From NCBI GenBank assembly GCA_033239525.1, contig BSYO01000013.1, forward strand, positions 9,262,501-9,326,500: a stretch of 64,000 bases of DNA. Direction: 5' to 3'. The position numbers were made by a program, and so were the translations under genes. The DNA is from Nepenthes gracilis. Lineage: Eukaryota > Streptophyta > Magnoliopsida > Caryophyllales > Nepenthaceae. Positions 45,723-58,626 of this stretch are shown piece after piece (position 1 is the stretch's first letter; every line of letters starts with the position of its first letter). The notes under the pieces are model-generated. The model worked only from the letters and a program-made list of their open reading frames with translations, was not told the origin of the DNA and searched no databases.

Positions 45723-48700
45723 TGTGACGGAACGGATTTTTTTTTTCCTCGAAAGCTTCCGTCAAACAGAAAACATAATTAACGGTCTAAACATAAGGCA
45801 AGACTTCTGCAGAAATTTCGGCTAGTCTCCTTCGTAATCGGATGAAAACCCAAAAATACAGCCTCTGTATAATCATCCATTACAAGCACACACCTATCCA
45901 TCTTTCACAATTCCTACAACAACATTCACAGGATCACATGTGCCATCCATGGCACAAATCCATAAAAATATTTACTACACTAATAACGGTTTAATAACGA
46001 GATGTCATCTAGGACACACATTAAAATCCAAAGTATATAGCGAAGTAAACTAAGAACTCAAAGCATAGCATTTTCTCTTCTACCATCATACACATCATGA
46101 GCTTTATATACAAAAATCAACATGTTCTAAAACACCAATAATCACAAGATCGGTATACAAAAATCATATGCGATTAGGCCTTTACGTCAACAACAGTCCT
46201 CCAAAATAGCTCCAATGTGCTATGGTCCTCAAAAGTCTTCAAGAAACTTCTCTCTCGATTACTCTTTTTCGTCAGCAAAGAACTCTTGTCTCATCGAAGG
46301 GGAAAAACAGCAAAGCAGTGAGCGAGGCCCAGCAAGGTACATGCACATGAGCAGTAAAACGGTGATGCAGAACAATCATATAACTATGCATAAACATAAC
46401 GGTTAATCAGAATGCAATCCAAGAAATAGAGAAAACATACCTTGACAGTACTATACTTCAGAATCAGAAATCAGTAGTCGGTGTACAGAGTTCAGTAAAC
46501 AGCAAACAGAAATCGATACTCGACAATCGGTAAATAATACTTCAAAATCGGTAATCGGTACGGTAAACGGTAAACAGTAACATAACATATCAGTAATCGG
46601 TACGATAAACGGTAAACAATACATATCATATCGGTAAACAGTATATCATATCGGTAAACAGTATTTCATATTCGGTGATCGGTACTTCATATTCGGTAAT
46701 CGATACGGTAACAAAACATATCAATAAAACAGTAAAAGGTACTTCATATTCGGTGATCGGTACGGTAACATAACATATCAATAAAACAAGAAATACTTCA
46801 TATCATATCGGTGCAGACCACGCGTTATACCCTACTAGCTGAGGGGCGAATAATCGAGGATAGATTATATTCACTCCACACAATCTAAGGCCGGTAACTG
46901 TCATATAGGTATCACATCTCACGGGATCGGTACGGTATGCCACCCGAAGGAGGCCGGTAACGGTAATTCCCTCTGTCCATAACGCCCCGAGGGTAGGGCG
47001 GACCACAAATAACTCTATGGATAGAGTTATCCTCGATTACCACGGAAAAGTCCTAAGGCATGCCGGAGAACCTATCCGGACTGTAGTCAGTCCCAGGTCC
47101 TAAAATAACTATAACGAAAACCATCTCTTTATAGAAAACCCCTTTTTCAAAATCAGACTTTCACAATATACTTTTAATTAACTTTAAGTGTACATGAAAA
47201 TTTTTTCGGTACGGGTCGGTACATATTTTCGGAAACAAATCATATTGGAAGCTACATTTCGATGTCAATTAACTTTAATATAACAGAAGCTCCGGTTAAA
47301 ACTCATCAGAACCTTTTCATTTTCGTACATAGGGCTTTGCCAAAACCGTCAGACTCAAATCGATCTCTTATATGTACATTTTTTATGAAATTAATGTCAT
47401 AGATGCCATGCATAAACATTAAATCATGCAATTTAGTCAATCTTCACAACATTTCGAGCTAGGGTTTCATTAAATGCTTTCCGAGACAAATCGAACACTA
47501 TTTTCATGCTTAGTCATGAAGTCGAAGCGAAATCTTACAATAAACATGAATAAACATAAAATCCAACCAAGTAATCGAAGGAAACATGCTTCATGTACTT
47601 TAAACATGCATCATCAACATTTTTGAACATTTTCATCGGTTTTAAAGCATGAGAAATCGGTACAGTGAAAAACAGCGTCCGAAGTACACTTGCCTGAGCT
47701 CGTTCTACCATTATTTTACCCGGATCGAATCACAACTGTGGTCTCTCCCCTTTCTTTCTCGTCGTACTTGCTGTTGTGCCTCAACTTCCTCTCTCTACAA
47801 ACACAAATCACTTAATCGGCATTTAAACAAGAAAGTATTACACAAAATATCTTCCGAAATTTTCGGACGAGCTAGTACCCGTGTACAGTACAAGGAACAG
47901 TGCACATGAACAATGCACATATGCACAAATCCGTTGATTCTCGGAATTTCGGACATCTAACAGGTAATTTATCAAACCCAACGCATGGGTAACTATAATC
48001 CCAAGTCAATTTACACATTAAACCCCAAATCGAAGATCAAACAGTGTCCGGGCGCGAGTCACGGGCTTCACGAACGAAAATCCCTAAATAACCACAATTT
48101 GGGATACCCAACCAATAAATTAACTTACCCAAGTCATACATAATCATAATCTAGTCTTAATTAAATCAAAAGCCCCAAGAATCAGAGCCCGAACCCACCC
48201 GGGCGCGGGGTTAGGCTTCGCGAACGGGAATTCACATAATTTCACCAAATCGGGTACCCAATCGACAAAATAACTTACCTAGGGTGTAGGTATTGGTATT
48301 CTAGTCTCAATTTATACAAAAGCCCCAAATATCGAGGGCCGGAATACACCCGATTGTACGTGAACAGTACAAGTTTGTGGGTGAGGGTTTGCGTCTTCTG
48401 AAACCGAACTTAGACTACAAATTAGGTCTCCGAATTAACACATATTCATGCTTAGATTATAGGAAGTAATAAATACAAATTAATCCGGTATCGGAATAAG
48501 AATACCCGAAGAAAATAAAGCAAAAGTGAACGAAAATGAAAAACGAGGGTATGAGGTTTCTTGCCTCGACGTGCTCTACAGCTTTCCCAACTAGCTCGAG
48601 CTCGGAATCGGACCCGAAGGCCTCCATTTTCCCCTCTTTTCCTTCGCGCGCTCTTCCCCTCACCGGGCTCCCACGGGTGCTGCCGCCGCTCCACCGCGAT

Positions 48701-48966
48701 GCCCAGCCGGCCACGGCCTTGCACGGCCGTCTCCAGCCACCGCCGACACCGGCGCTGCCTCCACTGGCGCCACTCGCCCCCGCTCTCTCTCTTTCTCTCC
48801 CCCGAAACCCTCGCGTGCTGCTGTTCGCTGCTCACTGCCGTCACTGCTCCTCCCTCCTTTCTTAAATACTCAATTTCCCCAATTTAAAAGAGAAGAGAGG
48901 AAGTCACGTGAGAGGATGGCAGCAGCATTTCCCCCTGCCTTCTTCCTTCTACCTCTACGTTTTCAT

Positions 48967-49015
<49 letters not shown>

Positions 49016-49222
49016 TACGTTTCTTTTAATCCCAACTTTAATTCGACACCCGAACAATCGAATGGGCACACTCCGGCACCGACCCAATAATTGCGAATAT
49101 TCTCCCAAAATTTCGTAATATTAAATTAATTTTCTCACGCCCGAATTATCCAAAATTACCGAAAATAATAAATAATACCAATTTAATCCGATATAAATAT
49201 TTCTGGATTTCGGGATGTTACA
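45723..49222 (-). repeat. 3' LTR of element D
   Basis: From TGTGACGGAACGG to GGGATGTTACA. It contains a field of short CGGTA/ATCGGT repeats (46480-46815) and a GC-rich tract (48560-48840) with ORF shadows. It also has a minus-strand TATA-like GAGTATTTAAGAAAG near 48857-48872 and an ATT microsatellite (48966-49012). Confidence 0.9.
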
Positions 49223-51251
49223 TTCTCCCCCACTTATAGAAATTTCGTCCTCGAAATTTAACGAACCTTAAATTTCCATAATCAGATGGAAACTTCTAGG
49301 CTATCTAGCAATCCCAAGTTACTTCCTTAATTATACGATACGATTACCTCAAGGAACCTCAAACATTTTAATCTTGATTCTTACTACCCAGAGTGTTATA
49401 TCAAAAATCTAGTTCGACCAAATTTGAAACAACCCAAATTCAATAACTTACTTAATGAACTTAGCTCGAGACCTCAAACGATTGAAAATTCTTGCTTTAA
49501 CCTACTTTAAGCCTCGAAAGGGACTATTCCTTCTAACACCCAGATTAAACTTTATCTTAAATGAGTTCACCTCATTTCCGCTGCGCTACTCTGATTATTT
49601 ATCTAACCATGAATCATCCCATTGAAATTTCACAGGCACATCAAATTCAACTTGACATCCCAAAGATTATTTGATCAAATTTTACTAAAGTTTCAATGCA
49701 AACCTTAAATCACAATCAAACTTTGAAGTCGGAACGATTTACATTCACGCCATTTTATTAGAAATCGGCAAACCAACATTTTCTCTAAAATACATAGCCC
49801 GCATCAATGGTCATCTCAAATAACATGGAGATCAATTGACCCTTTTTACTCCTCAAAATTACCTTTTTATATCTCATCCTAATGATTACAAACCTTTCTC
49901 GAGTTAAATGACTCATGAACACTACAATCCTCGAGGGATACTTGTCAGATTTCTTATCAGATTTAGTTAATCCTAAGAAAGCCATACCCCTTTCTCAACA
50001 TTATCAGCCTTCCCCTGTTTGAATTACCGCATAAGGTCCCTCGATTTAAAATCGTCTTTCAAAGGCACCATACGCTCAACGGGGGCATATTCTTAGACTA
50101 AACTGCGCTCCTTTCTCGATCAGGTTTCTGGTTAACAACTGCTCTCAACCCATGACACAATATCCCATGGAGTACATATTTCTATGTTCCTTTGGACCCA
50201 TCACGAGATCCTCTCAATATGGACCCAATTATGGCTGAAAGATCCATCTCATAAAATTCATGGACACCCACAAAAATTCAAAACCCATATAGCACTTTCG
50301 AACTTCGTAGCAACCACACCTTTATCTAAATACCGCTGCGGCAAAATTTTTCAATCATCCAAAATCGACATGTTATGGATACAGATCGATCTTAGAAATC
50401 ACCTATTCATTTATTGTGCCCACTTATCGATTGATTAATCCTCCAAGAAACCCATTGCTCAACCGACCATAACAATCTCATCAGTTTATCGCACTTCCTA
50501 AAGATTCCAAGGTACCCACAACAGTACCTAGCCAATGCTCCTTTAATTCCATACAAAATCCTGAGAGGCTAATGTCGATTTCAACAGACTCCAAATCATC
50601 AATTAAAACAAGTCAGCTTGATCTTTTCTTCTGAAAATATATACATATCCCTAAAACTCTTCATAGTGAGATTTCTTAACGTCTATCAACTGACTCAAAG
50701 GGGGGTGGTCTCGTTACTAATTGGATTTAACACCCATTCCCGGTTCGATTAGCTTTGCCTCTTATTGAGAAGTCATAACCTGATTGAAAGGTAAAATATC
50801 CTATCAATACCTTTCACATCAACATCTAAGAACATCTTTCTAAACTCCGATGGATTCGCATTACCCAAAAATTCATGCACTTGATCACTACGAATTGATC
50901 CTAAATCGGTATCCTTAAACTTACTTTCCCGAAATCGACTGCAAGTTACATAGACCTCAAGCCATCAATTCCACTTATCTGCCATTCTGACTAGATTGAT
51001 TCACTGTCCCTTTTAGGACCTTACCCCAACATGATCTAGCCCAAACTTCGAACTAAAACCGATTACCCTTGACCTTGAATCAATACCAATCAGCTCAAGT
51101 ACAAAATCAGCACCAATCAAATTAGGACGTCAAAGTGCCTCCTCACGGCTCTCTCACTTATTCCTACAGGATTTCAGTACAGAGATTCAAATCTATGCTT
51201 CCGTTTTTCGATCGATCAATTCCTAAGGCATCTCAATTCTCTGATACCAAA
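49223..51251 (-). other. Interior of element D
   Basis: About 2.0 kb between polypurine tract and primer site. Minus-strand ORFs are short. One weak tract near 50840-50880 (VHEFLGNANPSEF-like) recalls the start of a Gypsy gag capsid domain. Nothing else was recognised. Confidence 0.6.
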
Positions 51252-54200
51252 AGTGACGGAACGGATTTTTTTTTTCCTCAAAAGCTTCCGTCAAACAGAA
51301 AACATAATTAACGGTCTAAACATAAGGCAAGACTTCTGCAAAAATTTTGGCGGAGTCTCCTTTGTAATTGGATAAAAACCCAAAAATACAGTCCTGTATA
51401 ATCATCCATTACAAGCACACACCTATCCATCTTTCACAATTCCTACAACAACATTCACAGGATCACATGTGCCATCCATGGCACAAATCCATAAAAATAT
51501 TTACTACACTAACAGTTTAATAACGAGATGTCATCTAGGACCTACACAGTAAATCCAAAGTATATAGCGGAAGTAAACTAAGAACCTGCAAAAGCATAGC
51601 ATTTTCTCTTCTACCATCATACACATCATGAGCTTTATATACAAAAATCAACATGTTCTAAAACACCAATAATCACAAGATCAGTATACAAAAATCATAT
51701 GTAGTTAGGCCTTTACGTCAACAGGCTCCTCCAAAATAGCTCCAATGTGCTATGGTCCTCAAAAGTCTTCAAGAAAATTCTCTCTCTGATTACTCTTTTA
51801 AAGTCCGCGCAAGAACTCTTTGTCTCATCGAAGGGGGAAAAACAGCAAAAACAGTGAGTCGAGGCCCAGTAAAGGTACATGCACATGAGCAGAAAAAGTG
51901 ATGCGGAACAATCATATAACTATGCATAAACATAACGTTAATCGAAATGCAATCCAAGAAATAGAGAAAACATACCTTGACATGTATACTTGAGAATCGG
52001 GAAATCGGTAGTGGTGTACGAGTTCATGGCAAAGAAAACGTAAATCGATACTCGACAATCGGTAAATAATACTTCAAAATCGGTAATCGGTGCGGTAAAA
52101 AGCGATGCTTGAAACATAACATATCGATGTCGGGTAATGATAAACGGTAAACAATACATATCATATCGGGTAAACAATGATATCATATTGGTAAAAATTA
52201 TTTCATATTCGGTGATCGGTACTTCATATTCGGTAATCGATACGGTAACATAACTATCAATAAAACAGTAAAAGGTACTTCATATTCGGTAATCGGTACG
52301 GTAACATAACATATCAATAAAATAGTAAACGGTACTTCATATCATATCGGTCTGGACCACCAAGTATACCCTACTAGCCGAGGGGCGAATAATCGAGATA
52401 GATTGTGTTCACTCCACACAATCTAAGGCCGGTGGCTGTCATATGGGTATCGAGTCTCACGGATCGGTACGGTATGCCACCCGAAGGTAGGCCGGTAACG
52501 GTAATTCCCTCATCCATAACGCCCAGGCGAGGCGGACCACAAATAACTCTATGGACAGAGTTATCCTCGATTACCACGGAAAAGTCCTAAGGCATGTCGG
52601 AGAACCTATCCGGACTGTAGTCAGTCCCAGGCCCTAAAATAACTATAACGAAAACCATCACTTTATAGAAAACCCCTTTTTCAAAATCAGACTTTCACAA
52701 TATACTTTCAATTAACTTTAAGTGTACATGAAAATTTTCTCGGTACGGGTCGGTACATATTTTCGGAAACAAATCATATTGGAAGCTACACTTCGATGTC
52801 AATTAACTTTCATATAATAGAAGCTCTGGTTAAAACTCATCAGAACCTCTTCATTTTCGTACATAGGGCTTTTGCCAAAACGTCAGATTCAAATCGATCT
52901 CTTGTATGTACATTTTTCATGAAATTAATGTCATAGATGCCATGCATAAATATTAAATCATGCAATTTAGTCAATCTTCACAACATTTCGAGCTAGGGTT
53001 TCATTAAATGCTTTCCGAGACAAATCGAACACTATTTTCATGCTTAGTCATGAAGTCGAAGTGAAATCTTACAATAAACATGGATAAACATAAAATCCAA
53101 CCAAGTAATCGAAGGAAACATGCTTCATGTACTTTAAACATGCATCATCAACATTTTAGAGCATTTTCATCGGTTTTAAAGCATGAGAAATCGGGGTACA
53201 GTGAAAAACAATCAAGTACACTTGCTGAGCTCGTTCTACCATTATTTTACCCGGATCGAATCACAACCGTGGTCTCTCCCTTTCTTTCTCGTCGTACTTG
53301 CCAGGCCTCAACTTCCTCTCTCTATAAACACAAATCACTTAATCGGCATTTAAACAAGAAAGTATTACACAAAATATCTTCCGAAATTTTGGACGAGCTA
53401 ATACCCGTGTACAAGACACAGGAACAAAGTGCACATGAACAATGCACATATGCACGAATCGGTTGATTCTCGGAATTTCGGACATCTAACAGGTAATTTA
53501 TCAAACCCAACGCATGGGTAACTATAATCCCAAGTCAATTTACACATTAAATCCCAAATCGAAGATCAAACGAGTGTCCTGGCGAAGTCGAGGCCATGAA
53601 CGAAAATCCCTAAATAACCACAATTTGGGATACCCAACCAACAAATTAACTTACCCAAGTCATACATAATCATAATCTAGTCTTAATTAAATCAAAAGCC
53701 CCAAGAATCGAGCCCGAACCCACCCGGGCGCGGGTTAGGCTTCGAACGGGAATTCACATAATTTCACCAAATCGGGTACCCAATCGACAAAATAACTTAC
53801 ATAGGGTGGGGTATTGGTATTCTAGTCTCAATTTATACAAAAGCCCCAAATATCGAGGGCGGAATACACCCGATTGTACGTGAACAATGACACGTTTGTG
53901 GGTGAGGGTTTGCGTCTTTTGAAACCCGAACTTAGACTACAAATTAGGTCTCCGAATTAACACATATTCATGCTTAGATTATAGGAAGTAATAAACACAA
54001 ATTAATCCGGTATCGGAATAAGAATACCGGAAGAAAATAAAGCAAAAGTGAACGAAAATGAAAAACGAGGGTATGAGGTTTCTTGCCTCGACGTGCTCTA
54101 CAGACTTTCCCAACTAGCTCGAGCTCGAATCGGACCCGAAGGCCTCCATTTCCCCTCTTTTCCTTCGCGCTCTTCCCTCACCGGGCTCCCACGGGTGCTG

Positions 54201-54467
54201 CCGCTCCACCGCGACGCCTGCCCGGCCACGGCCTTGCACAGCCGTCTCCAGCCACCGCCCGGCGGCGCCTCCACCGGCGCCACTCGCCCCGCTCTCTCTC
54301 TTTCTCTCCCGAAACCTCTCGCGTGCTGCTGTTCGCTGCTCACCGCCCACCTTGCTCCTCCTCCTTTCTTAAATACTCAATTTCCCCAATTTAAAAGAGA
54401 AGAGAGAAGTCACGTGAGAGGATGGCAGCAGCATTTCCCCTGCCTTCTTCCTTCTACCTCTACGTTT

Positions 54468-54508
<41 letters not shown>

Positions 54509-54715
54509 TACATTTCTTTTAATCCCAACTTTAATTCGACACCCGAACAATCGAATGGGCACACTCCGGCACCGACCCAATAATTCCGAATATTCTCCCA
54601 AAATTTCGTAACATTAAATTAATTTTCTCACGCCCGAATTACCCAAAATTACCGAAAATAATAAATAATACCAATGTAATCCGATATAAATATTTCGGGA
54701 TTTCGGGATGTTACA
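51252..54715 (-). repeat. 5' LTR of element D
   Basis: Parallels 45723-49222 throughout, with many one- to five-base indels. The first base differs (AGTGACGG instead of TGTGACGG). The ATT microsatellite is at about 54470-54508. Confidence 0.9.
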
Positions 54716-54720
54716 CTTTC

Positions 54721-55033
54721 TCTCTCTAGCTTTCTCTCCCTTCTCTCTTTTCTCTTCTCTTCTCTCTCTCTCTCCTTCTCTTCTTACCCATGTAATTATC
54801 TGATTTTATCCTCCCCCAAATTCATTTTGGATAAATTTTTATATATAAAAGTTTGGTCAAAACTTATCCAAAAGTTCTGATAAGGATAACCTATGCTCGA
54901 GCACGGCCGTACAAGGCACTCCACGCTCTAGAGCCACTTGTGCGTCCTTCAGGCATGGCCATTCTGAAATTTGTGCCCCGAATTGACTCAAATGAACATC
55001 AGGCATGGTTATATTGGAAATTGCGCCTTGGCA
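54721..55033 (-). repeat. 5' LTR of element C, second part
   Basis: Continues the LTR of C after the element D insertion: CT-rich tract, then TATATAAAAGTTTGGTC, matching 39300-39644. Confidence 0.78.
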
Positions 55034-55179
55034 CCGCTTGGGCGTCCATCGAGTGAGCTTTCTCTCTCTTCCATTTTGCTATTGATTTTTTATTTTTTCA
55101 CAAATATTTAACCTAATTTTGATTATATTAACTTAATTACTCATAATTACTATATTCTAGGAACCAAAATCTTACAGAT

Positions 55180-56150
55180 TGGGAGGAAGAGCACTTGGCT
55201 ATAATGGCCAAGAAGGCGGACGTGATGAAGTCCATGGCCTAAGGATTTCAAAACCCGAGTTGGTGAATTGCTAATCTAGCAAAAATTGCATATGATCAGT
55301 TTACCAACGAGAGGGTGCCAGAATTTATTGGAGACCCAGGCCCTACGAAGGTAGGGATTTGGATTTGAATAATCGAAAAAGTCTTTGAAGTTATTCGTTG
55401 TTCGAAGGATAAGGTTATATTTGCCTCATACAAGTTAGAAGGAGAGGCGGATTATTAGTAGTCCATGAAGAAGTGTCTTGGGATTTGAGAACGAGCAGAT
55501 CTCTTGAAAAATATTCGTAGAAGCCTTCATGTGGAAATACCTCCCGACAAGTTTGCGGGAGTAGGAGGATGAATTCGCCTATCTGTTGCAAGAAAATCAG
55601 ATTGTGGCAGAGTATAATGCCGGGTTTACCGAGCTATCCCACTATACCCCACACATCATCTACGATGAGACGAGGAGAGTAAGAAAATTTCTGCAAAGTT
55701 TGAATGATACTATCTTGAGGTAGCTCGTCACCTTGAAGTTGAGGACTTATAGAGAAGTCTTAGATCGAGAATTCCTATTCGAATTAGAGTTGGAAAGTGA
55801 GTATTTTTTTAAAAAAGAAGTCAAACTATCAAGTAGGCCAGAATTTGGGATCAGGAAGATCCCATAAGAGGTCCAAGACAATGGATAAGGGGAAGAAGGG
55901 AGTTAAATTGCGAGGCACGCCGGGCCCTCTCCAAGGAAAGCCTATGTGCCCTCATTTTGGAAAGTCTCATGTTGCAAGACCATATTATAAGGTCTTGAGA
56001 GCATATTTTAATTGCGGTTAATCCTACCATATGATCAAAGATTGTCAACATTCCTTGATAAAAATGGTAATGATGCCAAGTACTTCGGGAAGATCTTTTG
56101 CAGTGATGACCCAAGATGCGGATGTATCACCCACGATGGTTGATGATTGT
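55180..56150 (+). pseudogene. Element B gag remnant
   Basis: Homologous blocks are VPEFIGDPGPTKVGIWI near 55320, YKLEGEADY near 55435 and CPHFGKSHV near 55948. A damaged zinc knuckle near 56000-56050 (YFNCG-stop-SYHMIKDC) has its first cysteine changed to tyrosine. There are multiple stops and frame changes. Known role of the family: capsid and RNA binding. Confidence 0.78.
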
Positions 56151-56253
56151 TAAGTTTATTTATGTGTTGGCATATTCCATGACCGTATCTATCTGTTGTC
56201 AGCAAAGGTCGTCTTATTCTGAAGATCTACATTAGAATATATTGTTTATTATT

Positions 56254-57128
56254 TGTTAAAGCGCCCTGCCCAATTCTTTGCCTGTCATATGCCTGACCTA
56301 CACCTGAGCACCTTTCTAGAGAGGCTTTGCCTGCTACTCGCCTACCCAGTGCTCAAGCCCCATTTTCAGTAAGCCTACACCCACTGCTTACCCCTACCAG
56401 CGCTTGAATGCCATTTCCAGTAAGCCCGCAACCGCTGTTCGCCTGGCCCTCGCTCGTGCACTGAATCCAATAAATCAAGTGCTTGAAGCTTGCTCGATCC
56501 TTGTTCGAGCACCATTGGTTGTGTCCTATGAATCCTAAGAACTTCTACCATGCGCTTGAGCTGTGCTCGAGCGCCGTGTTGCGCATTTCACCAACAGTTA
56601 TATTTGTGACCTAGGTTTTAGAGTTTTTCTATATATAGCTATCTTATTTCATTTATTAGAGACTTCTAGCTTGAGTTTTTGATGGTTGTTTTAGTGCAAA
56701 ATCCAATCTATCACGCTTTTAAAGTGCTTTACTTGAGAAAACTTAACTTTTACAATTGTACTTTATTGACAAAGTTTTCTCTCCACATTATACTTTACTC
56801 GTTGCACCTCTTTCTACCTGTTAACCTTTGTTGGCGATGTCGGTAGCGTAAAAATTGGGATCTAGTGGTGTATGACAATTCAGTGATTCGTGAAAGAAGA
56901 TTGACTTGAAGATCAGAATGCATCGAGGTTTGTTACCCCGGGCAAATTTAAGAAGTTCCTTAGTAGATATTATAAGACAATAGTAAGTTAGTTAGGATAG
57001 CACATATGTACCACCCAGTGTGTTAGTTAATTTTTATAGTACATATATTCTCTGACCGTTGAAGTTCGTAAGATTTTACACAATAACTTTTATTATCGAG
57101 ATTTTTCTTCGTCACTAAAAATCACATC

Positions 57129-57193
<65 letters not shown>

Positions 57194-57305
57194 TATCCAA
57201 ATTAGAATATATTTTATGTGTATTATATATTCTATGTTTTTCATTCTTCAACTTTATTAAGGGGTTGAAATATTATTAGTAATTCAAAACGATTAGTTCT
57301 TTTCA
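56254..57305 (+). repeat. LTR of the 6221-type Copia family, probably solo, inside element B
   Basis: Shares the order of blocks with the LTR at 6221-7156. Upstream GC-rich repeats with CTCGAG, TATA near 56630, GATTGACTTGAAGATC and a CCCCGGGCAAAT block are all present. The terminal GGGGTTGAAA...CGATTAGTTCTTTTCA parallels GGGGTCGAAA...GTGCTTTTTCA. An ATT microsatellite (57129-57190) lies within it. No Copia coding sequence follows; Gypsy protease resumes at once, hence a solo LTR. The left end and target duplication are uncertain. Confidence 0.65.
57129..57190. repeat. (ATT)n microsatellite
   Basis: About twenty consecutive ATT units inside the Copia LTR. The homologous LTR at 6985-7015 has no such expansion. 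Confidence 0.95.
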
Positions 57306-57319
57306 AAGATAAACTCAAT

Positions 57320-58340
57320 CTTTGAAATTTTAGCTCATGTGCTCTTGGATTAGGGGTCAACACATTCATTTATGTTTTCCAAGTTTGTCCATTATTTATT
57401 ATTACCCCAAGAATTTTAAATTTTTCATTAGTAGTTTCAACACCTACGGGATCTTCCTTAGTGACGGTATTATATACCCTAAGGTGTTTTGTTTGGGTTA
57501 ATAGATTAAAATTAGTAATAGATTTAATTTTATCAGACATGCATGATTTTGATATAATTCTAGGTATAGATTGGTTAGCTAGTTATTATGCTAGCATAAA
57601 TTATTTTCATAAAAGGATGCACTTTTTAATTTCAGATTGTAAACTATTTTATTTTTAAGGAGCAATACAAAAATAATCCCTATATAAAATTTTGGTGTTG
57701 CATGCTTATCATTTGATGAGGAGTGGATGCCAAGCGTATTTGGCTTATTCGATTATTATTAGAAGTTATAGTGTTCTAGCAAGAGATATACTGATGGTAT
57801 GTGAATTTGATGATATTTTTTCAAAAGATTTTTCAGAATTATCACAAAATAGAGAGATTAAATTTAAAATTAAAACCATGCCTAGAGCGATGCCAATATC
57901 GAAGGCCCCCTATAGCAACATCAGAGCTTAAGGAATTGAAACAACAATTGCAAGAGATATTGGAGAAAGGTTTCATTCAGCCAAGTGCGTCTCCATTGGG
58001 TTCTCGGCGTTATTTGTAAAGAAGAATGATAGAACTACGTGACTGTGTATAGATTTTGAAAATTGAATAAGATTACTATAAAAAATAAGTACTCGTTGTC
58101 TAGAATTAATAATTTGTTTTATTAATTGTAAAGGTCTAAGTATTTTCAATATTGATATTCATTCAAGTTGTCATCAATTGATGATTATGAGTTTTCGGTT
58201 ATATTTTTTGGGTTGACTAACACCCTACAACTTTTATGGATTTAATGAATTGGATATTTTAACCCTATTTTGACAAGTTCGTGGTGGTGCTTATTGATAA
58301 TATTTTGATATACTTGAGTTATAAGGAATACAAATCATAC
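57320..58340 (+). pseudogene. Element B protease and first half of RT
   Basis: Protease: the DSG motif is changed to D-stop-G (AHVLLD, then GSTHSF, at 57324-57365), followed by DMHDFDIILGIDWLASYYASI at about 57535-57605. RT: EFDDIFSKDFSELSQNREIKFKI and ISKAPY at 57797-57915, then after a frame change ELKELKQQLQEILEKGFIQPSASP to 58000, then decayed palm-domain sequence to 58340. It is interrupted by the MITE. Confidence 0.82.
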
Positions 58341-58343
58341 TTA

Positions 58344-58584
58344 TGGTACGTTTAGTTATTAGAGTATTTTAATATTGGAATAAAATAGTTATTCCAAGAT
58401 AATAGAATATTATGAGAATATAGTTAAAATTATTATTCTTATGTGTAGTTGTTGGAATAGAATAATGTAAAAATTAGTATTCTATTGTTTAGTTTGTAAA
58501 ATATATGAAAAATAGGGTAAGAATAGTAGTAATAATAATAACAATAATAATAATAAAACGTAATAATAATAATAATAAAACGTG

Positions 58585-58626
<42 letters not shown>

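Larger units (their letters stand above)
45723..54715 (-). mobile_element. Element D, large-LTR Gypsy derivative without recognisable coding region
   Basis: Two LTRs of 3500 bp (45723-49222) and 3464 bp (51252-54715) flank only about 2.0 kb. The target duplication CTTTC is at 45718-45722 and 54716-54720. On the minus strand: 5' LTR on the right, TGGTATCAGAGA primer site at 51249-51238, polypurine tract AAGTGGGGGAGAA at 49235-49223, then LTR start TGTAACATCCC. These signals are those of Tekay/Del Gypsy elements, including the sequence preceding the polypurine tract (TTTCGAGGACGAAATTTC). No gag or pol domain was identified, so it fits a large retrotransposon derivative (LARD) moved by proteins in trans. 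Confidence 0.88.
37742..55033 (-). mobile_element. Element C, Tekay-like Gypsy, degenerate, with element D nested in its 5' LTR
   Basis: On the minus strand: 5' LTR (55033-54721 plus 45717-44156, split by element D), Met-type primer site near 44144-44155 (TGATATCAGAGA), gag, protease, reverse transcriptase, RNase H, integrase, 3' LTR 39644-37742. The two LTRs match over about 1.9 kb. No matching target duplication was found at 37737-37741 and 55034-55038. Pol is frameshifted and stop-ridden throughout, so it is an old insertion. Confidence 0.75.

Noticed and set aside
48452..48887. GC-rich ORFs of 85-130 codons on both strands, and the copies at 54048-54611
   Set aside because: They lie inside both LTRs of element D, are rich in Arg, Pro and Ser on both strands and in several frames, and have frameshifts between LTR copies. 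They are composition artefacts of a GC-rich LTR region.
49785..49985. 66-codon ORF in the interior of element D as a gag gene
   Set aside because: It has no gag or pol motif and only modest length; kept as non-coding interior.
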